Source of the DNA: an uncultured Candidatus Melainabacteria bacterium
GTDB taxonomy: Bacteria > Cyanobacteriota > Vampirovibrionia > LMEP-6097
Direction: 5' to 3'
DNA: 44,626 nucleotides
Assembly: GCA_937927525.1 (NCBI GenBank)
Contig: CALBDR010000180.1
Span: 1-44,626 of the forward strand
The notes under the pieces: generated by a model
The model's input: the letters and a program-made list of their open reading frames with translations, nothing else
Database searches by the model: none
What the model was told of the DNA's origin: nothing
Translations under genes and position numbers: made by a program
Shown here: one piece after another, positions 24,984 through 33,857 of the stretch
Layout of the letters: every line of letters begins with the position of its first letter
Numbering within the stretch: position 1 is the first letter of the stretch

Positions 24984-26177
24984 TCATGATTTATTATTTA
25001 ATTGCACTTCTATAAAATTAAGCTGATCATCACAGTCAACACAGACTAATGACTTACTTTTCCGTAAATTTTCAAGTTTTGTTTTATCGAATATTTCTGG
25101 CCATTTTGTTTTGGATGAATAAAAAGTATTTTTAAATTTAATATTGATTACATTAGATTTAGATAAATTAGCATTAGATAAATCAGAATTTTCAAAGAAT
25201 ACATTGTCCAAAGTTGTATTTTTGAAATCTGCTCCATTAAAGTCTGAATCAATAATATCAACATCTTTAAAGTAAGTTTTTATAAAGAAACTATCATTGA
25301 AAATGCTAGAAATTATACTCGATTCTCTAATCCTACTTTTTGAGAAATTAGAATTAGAGAAATCTAATTGATTAAAATTAGAATTACCAATTTTAGAATA
25401 AGAAAAATCACTAAACTTGAAGCTAGACTTATCAAATAAGACTTTTTGAATGAACGCATGTTGAAAGTTTGCATAATCAAAAATAGAGTTTTCTTCAAGA
25501 ATCAATTCTTTGAATAATGAATTTTTCAAATTAGAATTTGCCATCTTGACTCCCTTTAATAAACAATCAATATAGCGAGTAGCACGTAAATTAGATTTTG
25601 TGAAATTTATTTTAGTTAAATCAGAAAATGAAAATCTAGCGTATTTGAAATCTGAATTCATAAAATTTGCAAAGGATAAATTTGATGAATTAAAAACAAT
25701 ACTAATTTGCTTCATTGTAGAATAGAAATCCATATTGAAATTTTCTGAAAACTCTGACATTGGAAAAGGACGGACTAAAGTTTCACTTACAAAAAAGAAC
25801 TTGAATGGTATCTTAGAATAAGGTGCATCTATATTGCTCAATTGAGCACCAGATAAATTCGGATCTTCTTTAACATACTGACTCAAATACTCTTGAAAAG
25901 CGGCAGATCTAATTTTTGCATTATATTTTGGTTCCTCAGTGCAATCATCTTCTTTACATTCCTTAGTTTCAAACAGAAATTTAACTAATTCAGTTTTTCT
26001 GTTTAAATGATTTTGCCAGTTTGAATCTTGAATTTGCTTGTTTTGTAGGAAAAGCATAGCTAGCTCTAAAATCAAAGCTATAAAGGTTGCAATAGCAATA
26101 AAAACAAGTATCTCTTTTTCTCTATTTTTCAAAAAATTAAAGAAATCATATTTAAGTTGACTGAAACTTTTAAACAC
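24984..26177 (-). CDS. Membrane-anchored pentapeptide-repeat protein
   Basis: A 397-residue protein with one membrane helix near the N-terminus ('ILVFIAIATFIALILELAML', about 23-42). From about residue 160 to 355 it has degenerate pentapeptide repeats in which every fifth position is F or L (for example 'SNLSFANFMNSDFKYARFSF', 'SDFNGADFKNTTLDNVFFEN'), which fold into a right-handed beta-helix. A linker with two Cys pairs (CKEDDC near 75, CVDCD near 380) may form disulfides or bind metal. The repeats are Phe-rich. The role is unknown. Pentapeptide proteins range from DNA mimics to scaffolds, and a membrane anchor favours a scaffold (inference). Confidence 0.8.
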   Translation of the reverse strand: MFKSFSQLKYDFFNFLKNREKEILVFIAIATFIALILELAMLFLQNKQIQDSNWQNHLNRKTELVKFLFETKECKEDDCTEEPKYNAKIRSAAFQEYLSQYVKEDPNLSGAQLSNIDAPYSKIPFKFFFVSETLVRPFPMSEFSENFNMDFYSTMKQISIVFNSSNLSFANFMNSDFKYARFSFSDLTKINFTKSNLRATRYIDCLLKGVKMANSNLKNSLFKELILEENSIFDYANFQHAFIQKVLFDKSSFKFSDFSYSKIGNSNFNQLDFSNSNFSKSRIRESSIISSIFNDSFFIKTYFKDVDIIDSDFNGADFKNTTLDNVFFENSDLSNANLSKSNVINIKFKNTFYSSKTKWPEIFDKTKLENLRKSKSLVCVDCDDQLNFIEVQLNNKS

Positions 26178-26245
26178 AGAAAAATTATAACTTAATATCA
26201 GAGAAGCCTAAAAACCAAAACACCTTGCTTTCACAAAAATCTTTC

Positions 26246-26380
26246 AAACTTTTTCAACTAAAACCCACTCAAAGAGTATAGTCTCGATCATAAAGTCGAA
26301 CTTAGGGACCCAAGCTTGCTTGGGGTGAGACGTATGATTGAGCTATGCTCTTTGAGTGGCATCCTTTTTAGAAAAAGTTT
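26246..26380 (-). terminator. Long hairpin element after rseP
   Basis: Nested inverted repeats: 26246-26255 with 26371-26380, the near-perfect arms 26265-26292 with 26333-26359, and a tip hairpin 26309-26324 (CCCAAGC, TT, GCTTGGG). The outer arm overlaps the rseP stop. On the minus strand the main stem is followed by GTTTTAG, a short U-rich tail, so it can end the acpS-heptosyltransferase-rseP operon. It is far longer than a normal terminator. Confidence 0.55.
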
Positions 26381-27476
26381 AAAAGAAATTCTTAATATCA
26401 TTAATAGTAGTCAAAGCCATGATGCTAAGTAAGAAAATAAAACCAGCTTGCACAAGCCCTTCTTGAAGGGCAATAGAAGGTTTTTTCTTAAAGATTGCTT
26501 CATAAGCTAAGAAAATCAAGTAACCACCATCAAGTGCTGGAATTGGTAAAAGGTTAATCACAGCTAGATTTAAATTTAGTAAGAATGCGAACTCTAATAT
26601 CATCCAGATATTGTTTTTGATATCTTCAGTGATGAGTTGGACTATGCCCACTATACCTTTTACCTCTCCTAGATTAGACGAAGCAATATTCGTTTCTACA
26701 CCAAGTATGCCAGCTAACTTAGCGAAGAGTGAAGAGAATATAGCAATGATTGAAAGTATCATCATGAAGAGAGTTTCAATAGTATATTTAAAAGCTTCTT
26801 GAATCCAGTTAAAGATGTTAGATCCATATTTAATATATTCTTTCTTTAGACCCAGTTTTACGCCAATAGCACCATGAGCATGAACAGAAATATTTTCTGT
26901 TTTATCGTCCCTTAGTACTTTTAGATTAATATCTTCGTCTTGATAATTACCAATAGTCTTCTGGAGTTCAGCTCCTGAATTGATTTCTATACCATTTACT
27001 GCGATGATAATATCACCTGGCTTTAAGCCAGCAATTTTTGCTGCTGAGTTTTCATCAACAAACTCTATAATTTTATTACTTGCTGCTAACTTTGGTAAAC
27101 CAGTAGTACCTATCATTGCTATTGCAATAATAAATGCAAAGAGTATATTGAAAGCTACTCCTGCAACTGCAACTACTGCTCTTTGATAGACTGGGAATTT
27201 CTTAAGTGGTTTTAATTCCATGTCTTTAAGAGTTTCTTCGTTTGTTTCATCACTTGTTTCTGGAATGGCAACAAAGCCACCAATTAAAGGAAAGTAAAAT
27301 CTAAACTGAGTGTCCCACTTTTTAAATAGGTCTATGTATGGTCCGAAAGGTAAACCAATTCCGAAGATAGGAGTTTGGAAACCATATAATTTCGCAGCTA
27401 AAAAATGTCCAAATTCATGAACTACGATAAGTAAAGTAATTACTAGAATACTGATTATCGCAAATAAGAAATCCAT
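26379..27476 (-). CDS. rseP: Site-2 intramembrane zinc protease RseP
   Basis: An M50 protease that cuts regulatory proteins within the membrane, for example anti-sigma factors or leftover signal peptides. It has the zinc motif 'VVHEFGHFLAAK' near residues 20-31, and the paired motif 'NLLPIPALDGGYLIFL' near 310-325 containing the third zinc ligand Asp. One PDZ domain lies between (about 125-200, 'IAGLKPGDIIIAVNGIEINS'). It has four hydrophobic segments. Its 365 residues equal the single-PDZ class typical of cyanobacteria and Firmicutes, shorter than the two-PDZ E. coli enzyme. It is the third gene of a minus-strand operon, 25 bases after the heptosyltransferase. Confidence 0.95.
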   Translation of the reverse strand: MDFLFAIISILVITLLIVVHEFGHFLAAKLYGFQTPIFGIGLPFGPYIDLFKKWDTQFRFYFPLIGGFVAIPETSDETNEETLKDMELKPLKKFPVYQRAVVAVAGVAFNILFAFIIAIAMIGTTGLPKLAASNKIIEFVDENSAAKIAGLKPGDIIIAVNGIEINSGAELQKTIGNYQDEDINLKVLRDDKTENISVHAHGAIGVKLGLKKEYIKYGSNIFNWIQEAFKYTIETLFMMILSIIAIFSSLFAKLAGILGVETNIASSNLGEVKGIVGIVQLITEDIKNNIWMILEFAFLLNLNLAVINLLPIPALDGGYLIFLAYEAIFKKKPSIALQEGLVQAGFIFLLSIMALTTINDIKNFF

Positions 27477-27501
27477 CTATATAATTTTAGCATTAGCCTT
27501 G

Positions 27502-28563
27502 TTATGTTGTTAGGCTTAGTACTTTATCAAATACGTCTTCTACGCTTATATGATTGATTGAACCTTTGTCTTTTTTTAAGGTTCTTTTATGGCTAGCTTT
27601 TTTATTAAAGAGCTCATCAAAGCTTAAAGCATGGAAGCTGTATGGACCTGATCTAGAGGCAGAAGTCGGACCGTATATGCCAATGATATGAGCATTGTCA
27701 CTGTTATAAAGTGCGTCAGCAGCTAAATGCAAAGGACCGGTATCAACTCCTAAGATAAGTTCAGCATCAAGAAAGAATTGCTTTAAACCAATTAAACTTT
27801 TATCTAAGATTAGTTCAGTTTGCTCATACACGTCTCGTGGTAATTCATAGCGAATAGCTTCCAGGTAAGCTTTTTCTTTTAGGACACCAGTCATGTAAAT
27901 TTTAGCTGAGGGGAATCTAAGCTGAAGTTTTTCGATAAGCTCTATCCAGTACTTCCGATCCCAGAATTTTGATTCCCACGTGGTACAGGGGATTAAAACT
28001 ATTTTTCTGACTATATTTAATTTATAAATCCGAGTATTTTTTTTCTGTATAAATTCAGGAATCGCTTCTACACCCTCTTCTTTTAGTATTTGGCAGAGAG
28101 CAAAGTGAGCAAGTTTAAGATTATGCTCTACTACGTGTTTACCTTTTTGCATTATCGAGTATTTTTTTAATTTATACTTATAAAGCCAGCCAGCTAGCCA
28201 CTCACGAGGTTTTGCAAAGCCGATGCTTTTACCCTTAGTTAAAAAACCTATAAGTGAGGTTTTAATTAAGCCTTGGAAATCAATGATGTAATCATAATTT
28301 TCTTTACTTAAGCCGCGAGTCATTTTAAGGAGAGTCGATAGCTTTTTGTTCTCTAGGATGTGAATTTTATTTATAAAAGCCAAATCAAATAAAAGATCTT
28401 TAAAACTTTTATAGATTAGAAAGTCAATTTCAAATTTATCCCATAAAGGTGATTCTTCAAGCTTTTCATTTAAATACTTTAAGGCATGGAAGCTGTGAAC
28501 TATGTCTCCTAGAGCACTTAGGCGGATAATTAAAATTTTGATTTTTTTATTGTCCTTAGACAT
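27502..28563 (-). CDS. Lipopolysaccharide heptosyltransferase-like glycosyltransferase (GT9)
   Basis: A 353-residue GT9 enzyme that transfers a heptose, or similar, from a nucleotide sugar to lipid A core. The N-terminus 'ILIIRLSALGDIVHSFHALK' and 'YIIDFQGLIKTSLIGFLT' with 'SIGFAKPREWLAG' are like WaaC. The C-terminal domain has 'VLIPCTTWESKFWDRKYWIE', the donor-site motif 'ELILGVDTGPLHLAADAL', and 'IIGIYGPTSASRSGPY'. This supports an LPS-bearing outer membrane. Its ATG follows the acpS stop directly, with no gap. The exact sugar cannot be told from sequence alone. Confidence 0.88.
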   Translation of the reverse strand: MSKDNKKIKILIIRLSALGDIVHSFHALKYLNEKLEESPLWDKFEIDFLIYKSFKDLLFDLAFINKIHILENKKLSTLLKMTRGLSKENYDYIIDFQGLIKTSLIGFLTKGKSIGFAKPREWLAGWLYKYKLKKYSIMQKGKHVVEHNLKLAHFALCQILKEEGVEAIPEFIQKKNTRIYKLNIVRKIVLIPCTTWESKFWDRKYWIELIEKLQLRFPSAKIYMTGVLKEKAYLEAIRYELPRDVYEQTELILDKSLIGLKQFFLDAELILGVDTGPLHLAADALYNSDNAHIIGIYGPTSASRSGPYSFHALSFDELFNKKASHKRTLKKDKGSINHISVEDVFDKVLSLTT

Positions 28564-28968
28564 TCAATCTTTATAGCCTATTACTATTGCTACACTCATA
28601 GCCTTTTCGTGACTAATAGATATTTCCCATTTACTAATACCTAAGTTTTCAGCTACTTTTACAGCATTATTTTCAAGTTTGATATAGGGTGCTCCACAAC
28701 CTTCTTTTTTTAAAATTAAGATGTCATGAAAAGCTACCTCTTTACCGATACCTGTTCCAAGGGCTTTGGCTACAGCCTCTTTTGCTGCATACCTTGCTGC
28801 AATTCTATGACTAAGTGAGGGCTTGAAGCTTCTCTGGTTAAAACCAAAGTCTAAATATTCCTGCTCTTCTGATGTCAGAATCTTGTTAACGAATTTCTTT
28901 CCGTATCTTCTTAAAACTTTTTCAATTCGGCTAGGGTCACAAAGATCTGTACCAAGTCTTAAAGGCAT
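28564..28968 (-). CDS. acpS: Holo-[acyl-carrier-protein] synthase
   Basis: Transfers 4'-phosphopantetheine from CoA to acyl carrier protein, enabling fatty-acid synthesis. The 134-residue length is normal. Motifs: 'RLGTDLCDPSRIEKVLRRYG' with the metal-binding Asp, 'RYAAKEAVAKALGTGIG' with the catalytic Glu/Lys region, and 'EISISHEKAMSVAIVIGY' at the end. First gene of the operon with the heptosyltransferase and rseP. The branched inverted-repeat element begins just upstream. Confidence 0.95.
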   Translation of the reverse strand: MPLRLGTDLCDPSRIEKVLRRYGKKFVNKILTSEEQEYLDFGFNQRSFKPSLSHRIAARYAAKEAVAKALGTGIGKEVAFHDILILKKEGCGAPYIKLENNAVKVAENLGISKWEISISHEKAMSVAIVIGYKD

Positions 28969-28980
28969 ATACTAATTATA

Positions 28981-29301
28981 TAGTAGACCCCCAAAGTTTT
29001 CCTAAAAATAAGGCAATAAGAATCTTGCTTTCGGGGCGGCAGCCAGTTCGAACCCATAATATAATTTCAATGAATTGAAATTATTCAAAAGCTCAAACCG
29101 ACAAGCAAGCTTCATATTACACTTATTATTAGGAAATCCCGAAGGTTCAACAATTGATTAAAAGAAGCCCAACAAGTGCAAGTTTAAATTTTTTGAGTAT
29201 CGACTCGCAGTTCATATGAACTGCACGATAATAGAACGATCCTAAATTTGAACTTGCACTTGTTGGGATTTATTAATTCGTTGAACTTTGGAGGTTTACT
29301 A
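28981..29301. other. Multi-branched inverted-repeat element (structured RNA or MITE-like)
   Basis: A 321-bp gene-free element bounded by 18-bp near-perfect inverted ends (28981-28998 with 29284-29301). Inside are two arms. Arm 1: 29000-29012 with 29122-29134, then 29024-29034 with 29098-29109, capped by a perfect 11-bp hairpin (29061-29071 with 29074-29084). Arm 2: a 24-bp stem with one mismatch (29168-29191 with 29244-29267), capped by the perfect palindrome GCAGTTCATATGAACTGC (29207-29224). The Y-shaped fold is directly readable. Whether it acts as RNA, terminator or mobile DNA is not. I recognise no known ncRNA (not 6S, tmRNA, SRP or RNase P by their signature sequences). Confidence 0.7.
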
Positions 29302-29305
29302 TACC

Positions 29306-30478
29306 TTAGTATCCAACAAGCTCCATATATCCTTTACCACTAATTTTCTCATCAGCAAAGTTACCACCAATTTTTACGGCACCTTCATAGTACGGGTAAG
29401 CATTATGATGTTCCTGATCTTTAACAGCAGCTTTGATATTGATTTTAAGCTTTAATTTCGGGATTTCCATTCTCCAAGTTACTGGGTAGTGACTATCACT
29501 ATATGAACTATGGAAATGAGATTTCTCTTTTAGTTTTATATCCTGATAAGAAAAGCTATGCTTTTGTCCCTCTGAGTCAATAATCACACCAGTGCTGTAG
29601 GGGTCTGTGTTTCCAGCTGAATCTCTAAGTCTATAGTACATTATTTCAATATTGTTAGATAACTGTAAGGCGAACCAATCCCAGCCGACTAAAGAATCAC
29701 CTAAAGAGCTAGTGCTCCACTCACGGTCAAGCCAGCTATAACCTTTAACTTTATATGATTTCTCTTTAATCTTTATATTTCCGACACTTGCAAGTCTAGA
29801 AATAGAATAGTAATAAGAAGCATTACCTAAGCCTTGTGTCTTTTGACTTAGTCCTCTATTTCCTTGAAGGGTTATTGGTTTTACCGGGTCTAATTCTAGC
29901 TGAAGTTCAACATCGCCCTCTTTTGCTGTGATAAGAACTGGGTAAGTTTCACCACTTTTATTATCAAAAGATTTAATAGACCAGTCTTTTAACCAAACCT
30001 TGTGAGGTTCTGCTTTTGCTCCAGCTAAACCTGCTGAGTCTCTTGAGAATTTTTCGTACGAATAGAAATGGTTGTTTGAGATATCTGATATGGCAAAGTG
30101 TGCCATATAGATTTGTTTACTTTGCCAAGAGTTTGCCTTAGGTCTAGATTCTGAACTTTCAGGCATTAGACCATTTCTGAAGATAGTAATCTGGTAGCCG
30201 AACTCCTCACCACTTTCAGCTTCTAAGTTTCCTGTGTAATACCACCATTCTGTTTTAAATTCTTTATGAGGTCCATGGTCTGCAGGAAAAAGAAAATCAC
30301 GAGGATCTATTGCTTTAGCAAAAGCAGCGTCATCCTCTTTGTTTGATTTCATTAATTTACTTGGTTTAGTTAAATTGAAATCTTTGTTTTTTGAGTTGTT
30401 TGTATTCTTAAAACCTAAGAAACTTAGGCTAACTAAGAGGATAAGAGCTATGAAGATGACTATAGTATTGTTTTTCAT
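29306..30478 (-). CDS. AttH/CrtC-like lipocalin-domain protein (COG5621 type)
   Basis: A 390-residue envelope protein with an N-terminal hydrophobic anchor or signal ('IVIFIALILLVSLSFLGF'). The rest fits the 'predicted secreted hydrolase'/AttH family of paired lipocalin-like barrels: 'DHGPHKEFKTEWWYYTGNLE', 'GYQITIFRNGL', 'YMAHFAISDI', 'GYSWLDREWSTSSLG' and 'GWDWFALQL'. In known genomes this family sits with an FtsX-type permease and a LolD-type ATPase, as here, and probably handles a hydrophobic or lipid-like substrate (inference). Last gene of the set; its stop is 2 bases from the edge of the permease. Enzyme activity has not been established for the family. Confidence 0.85.
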   Translation of the reverse strand: MKNNTIVIFIALILLVSLSFLGFKNTNNSKNKDFNLTKPSKLMKSNKEDDAAFAKAIDPRDFLFPADHGPHKEFKTEWWYYTGNLEAESGEEFGYQITIFRNGLMPESSESRPKANSWQSKQIYMAHFAISDISNNHFYSYEKFSRDSAGLAGAKAEPHKVWLKDWSIKSFDNKSGETYPVLITAKEGDVELQLELDPVKPITLQGNRGLSQKTQGLGNASYYYSISRLASVGNIKIKEKSYKVKGYSWLDREWSTSSLGDSLVGWDWFALQLSNNIEIMYYRLRDSAGNTDPYSTGVIIDSEGQKHSFSYQDIKLKEKSHFHSSYSDSHYPVTWRMEIPKLKLKINIKAAVKDQEHHNAYPYYEGAVKIGGNFADEKISGKGYMELVGY

Positions 30479-30480
30479 GT

Positions 30481-33048
30481 TTAGTCTTTAAGTAAAATTG
30501 AAGCTGGTATATCTTTTAATTTTAAGCTTGGGTAAATAGATGCTAGAAAGGCACAGCCAAGAGAAACAGCAAGTGCAATCATAAAGTTTTTTAGATCTAA
30601 GCTAAAGTGAATGTCCCAGCCAAATGACCTATGATTGATAACATCTATCATGACCCAGGCAGAAAGAATTCCGATCGGAATACTGTATAACCATGAGAGT
30701 ATTCCCATGCTGATAGCTTGAATAGAATTAGTTTTGAAAATATCTTTATCACTTAAGCCAAGAGCTTTAAGCAATGCAAATTCTTTTTTTCTTTCTATAA
30801 GCAAGGCTAAGAGAGCATTGAAAATACCAAAAGCTGCAACAATAATGGCTATAAATTTTAAAACAGAGGTAATTCTAAAAGTTCTATCAAAGATAATCAG
30901 TGATTCATCTAAGAGTTGTTTGTTAGATCTAATCTCAAAACTGTCTGCCGGAATATTGTTTTGAATCGCTTTTTCTTTAAAGTTATCTATGAAATTAGTA
31001 TCATTTGCTTTATCTTTGATAAAGACTCCAAGTGAGCTTACAGAATCATCATTCCATAGTGATCTATAGTAATTTTGATGCATAATCAAGAGACCTTGGT
31101 CAGAGCTATAGTCATTAAAAATACCTAATATTTTAAAACTTTTTAAACCCTTATCTGTAAATAATTTAAGTTCCTCACCGACTTTGACATTATGCTTGTA
31201 TGCGTAAGGAGCCGACACTATTAAACCTCCTTTATTGTCAAATAATTCCCAAAGCTTTTTAGTAGATTCTTCGTCTTGAGGAGCTTTAAACTTAAACGAG
31301 TCCTTTACTACTTCTAATGAATTGATGCTTGCAAGTCTTACTGTAGAATCTGGAGATCTTATATCTTTTAGATGATATTCACTAATTTCTGATATATTTT
31401 CTGAATTTATTTTTTTGACAAAGCTTATTACTTTATTATCAAGAGAGACATTGTTTTTATTCGAAACAAGCTTAGGGCTTGAAATATAAACATCAGCAAA
31501 TAAAGAGTAATTTAACCAGTCCTCTACGGTGTTTCTAAAACTACTGATAGCAATATCTAGGGATAAAAATAAGGATAATGAGACACTTAAAGCTGCAATA
31601 GCGATAGCGTTACGACTTAGATTTTTTTGAAGGCTTCTAGCTGAAATGATTGCAGAAATCCCAAGACTATCTTTAAATATGAAATTTAAAATAAAGTCAG
31701 AGTTATATACTAGGCAAGGAATGAAAAGTGCACAGCCAAAGACTAATAAGAATAAACCTAAGAAGCAGAGTGGGATATTGTGAGTGAAAATGAAAAATAT
31801 AATAAATGCTAAAACAATTAAAATTAATGCAATTAAGTTTAATTGAGGAATATACTTTTTACTTTTTTCTTCTATGTCTATTTCTTTTAGAGCATTACTC
31901 ACTGGAGTATTACTTGCTTCTAAGGCTGGTAAAAATGCTGAAAATATAGAAGTGAAAATTCCTATTAGAGCAGGCTTTAATAAATCTATGGTATCTATAT
32001 TGATTTGATTTACCTGAATTACGAAGTATAAATCGTTTATGGTTCTAGTGATTAGGTCAAGTATGACCTTCGCTAAAGCAATCCCTAAACCGATCCCAAG
32101 TATAGTTCCAATTAGTGCAAGTAAGCTGGATTCGAAAATAATGCTAGAAAATATCTCATTTTTACTGGAGCCAATAGCTCTAAAAATACCTATGATCTTT
32201 CTTCTTTGCAGTACTGAAAAAGTCATAGTATTATAAATTAGAAAAACTCCTACTAACATAGCAAGCAAGCTAAGGGCGCTTAAATTAGTATTGAAAGACT
32301 TAGTCATTAATTCCTTAGACTCATTTCTATCAGAGGCTTTAATTAAAATTAATGATTCATCAAGCTTGGTTAATTTATCTTTAAAAGCTTCTGTATCAAA
32401 GTTATTAGGAAGTATTAAGTCAATTCTGCTTATATATGACTTTAAATTCAGTAATTCCTGTGCAGTTGATATATCTACAAATAGGATATTATCTAAGCTA
32501 GAACTTTCTTCTTGAGAGCCAGAATCTAGAATCCCATATAATTTAAGTGGGTAATTTCCTCTAGTGTTATTAAATTCGATGGTGTCACCAGAAACTATTT
32601 TCAGGTTTTCTGCTGTTCTTTTAGAGCATAAAAAAGCTTCTAAGTTGTTAATAAAAGGGGAAGCATTGAATTTTTTTAAAGTTAGGTCATTTGAAATAGA
32701 GCGGAACTCATAATCTGAGAAAGGATCAAATCCGATTACTTTATAGAGTTCCTCGTCTTTAACTATAAAATCTTCAATAATAGGTGTTATTGCGATGTTC
32801 TCATTTAAATATAATCTGTTTAAAACTTTCTCTGAAATCTTTTCAGAGTTTGATATTATATGATGACTAGCTTTTCCGTTGATAATTTCGGTGGATAGTT
32901 TAAAAGATTTTGTTGCTGAATTAATAGCAATATCTGTTGCAGTGATAATAGCGACTGAAAGAACTATACCTGCAATTAATGAAAAGAATTGCCAAGAGTT
33001 TTTAGTGATGAATCGAGTACTAGATTTATAGAGTGATATTGGAAGCAT
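30481..33048 (-). CDS. FtsX-type ABC transporter permease
   Basis: An 855-residue inner-membrane protein made of two fused permease halves of the MacB/LolC kind. Helix 1 ('FFSLIAGIVLSVAIITATDI') is followed by a large periplasmic domain, then three helices with 'FLIYNTMTFSVLQRRKIIGI' and 'FRAIGSSKNEIFSSIIFESS'. A middle pair of helices follows, then a second periplasmic domain and a last set with 'FGIFNALLALLIERKKEFAL' and 'LKALGLSDKDIFKTNSIQAI'. The 'ER(K)xEFALLKALG' coupling motif occurs in both halves. Its start overlaps the ATPase end by 23 bases. It forms an exporter with the ATPase and the AttH-like protein. Confidence 0.92.
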   Translation of the reverse strand: MLPISLYKSSTRFITKNSWQFFSLIAGIVLSVAIITATDIAINSATKSFKLSTEIINGKASHHIISNSEKISEKVLNRLYLNENIAITPIIEDFIVKDEELYKVIGFDPFSDYEFRSISNDLTLKKFNASPFINNLEAFLCSKRTAENLKIVSGDTIEFNNTRGNYPLKLYGILDSGSQEESSSLDNILFVDISTAQELLNLKSYISRIDLILPNNFDTEAFKDKLTKLDESLILIKASDRNESKELMTKSFNTNLSALSLLAMLVGVFLIYNTMTFSVLQRRKIIGIFRAIGSSKNEIFSSIIFESSLLALIGTILGIGLGIALAKVILDLITRTINDLYFVIQVNQINIDTIDLLKPALIGIFTSIFSAFLPALEASNTPVSNALKEIDIEEKSKKYIPQLNLIALILIVLAFIIFFIFTHNIPLCFLGLFLLVFGCALFIPCLVYNSDFILNFIFKDSLGISAIISARSLQKNLSRNAIAIAALSVSLSLFLSLDIAISSFRNTVEDWLNYSLFADVYISSPKLVSNKNNVSLDNKVISFVKKINSENISEISEYHLKDIRSPDSTVRLASINSLEVVKDSFKFKAPQDEESTKKLWELFDNKGGLIVSAPYAYKHNVKVGEELKLFTDKGLKSFKILGIFNDYSSDQGLLIMHQNYYRSLWNDDSVSSLGVFIKDKANDTNFIDNFKEKAIQNNIPADSFEIRSNKQLLDESLIIFDRTFRITSVLKFIAIIVAAFGIFNALLALLIERKKEFALLKALGLSDKDIFKTNSIQAISMGILSWLYSIPIGILSAWVMIDVINHRSFGWDIHFSLDLKNFMIALAVSLGCAFLASIYPSLKLKDIPASILLKD

Positions 33049-33748
33049 TTTTTATATCTCTCTCTTCTAGCTCAGCTGCATTTTTATGGAAAACTCTATT
33101 CTTAAGGTACACTGCTCTATCTGCATATCTGATTAAATCTCTATCGTGACTCACCATAATGGTAGTAGGGGCATAATCTTTTCTAAGAGTCATGAGTAAA
33201 TTCATTACCACTTCTGCTGTTTCTGAATCTAAGTTACCGGTTGGCTCATCAGCAAGTAGGATTTCTGGTCTATGAGATAAAGCTCTGACTAAGGCAACTC
33301 TTTGTTGCTCACCACCAGAGAGTTTTTCAGGAAAAGAAGATTTTTTATTAATTAAACCTACAGTTTTTAACATACTTAAGCTCAAATCAATATTTTCTTT
33401 TGTGTATAAACCATTTAACTCAAGTGGTAATAAAATATTTTCCTCCACGGTGAGAGTCGGAATTAAATTGAAATTCTGAAAAATAAAGCCTATGTTTTTT
33501 CTTCTAAATAAAGTTTTTTCTTCTTCACTAATTTTTGCTAGATCAATATCATTTATTTTTAATGAGCCTGAGTCAATATTATCGAGGCAACTAACTAAGT
33601 TTAGGAAAGTAGACTTACCAGAGCCACTAGCACCAAATATTATGATGAACTCTCCCTTAGAGATTTCCAAATTGGCATTACCTAAGATAACATGTTCTTT
33701 ATTGTTACCTTCATGGAAAGATTTACATAGATTTTCTGCAATTATCAA
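33026..33748 (-). CDS. LolD/MacB-type ABC transporter ATPase
   Basis: A 240-residue nucleotide-binding subunit. Walker A 'GASGSGKST', Q-loop 'FIFQNFNLIPTLTVEENI', signature 'LSGGEQQRVALVRALSHRPE', Walker B 'ILLADEPTGNLD', and the H-loop 'IMVSHD'. The 'FRRKNIGFIFQNFNL' and 'EPTGNLDSETAE' patterns are those of the LolD/MacB/FtsE-like group. The start is a TTG with no clear ribosome-binding site; the protein then begins in the standard place for the family ('MIIAENLCKSF'). First gene of the AttEFGH-like operon. Confidence 0.92.
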   Translation of the reverse strand: MIIAENLCKSFHEGNNKEHVILGNANLEISKGEFIIIFGASGSGKSTFLNLVSCLDNIDSGSLKINDIDLAKISEEEKTLFRRKNIGFIFQNFNLIPTLTVEENILLPLELNGLYTKENIDLSLSMLKTVGLINKKSSFPEKLSGGEQQRVALVRALSHRPEILLADEPTGNLDSETAEVVMNLLMTLRKDYAPTTIMVSHDRDLIRYADRAVYLKNRVFHKNAAELEERDIKNASNITL

Positions 33749-33857
33749 AGCAGTTTATATTTTCTCACAAAAATGGCTGTTGATCAAAAAAATAGGTAAG
33801 AGCTTCGTTAAATTATGATTTAGATTCGTTTTTTTGTAGATTTCTAGCGGAATGTTT

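Noticed and set aside
29041..29060. GTTCGAAC resembling a tRNA T-loop
   Set aside because: No acceptor, anticodon or D arm can be formed; it is a palindrome inside the branched element.
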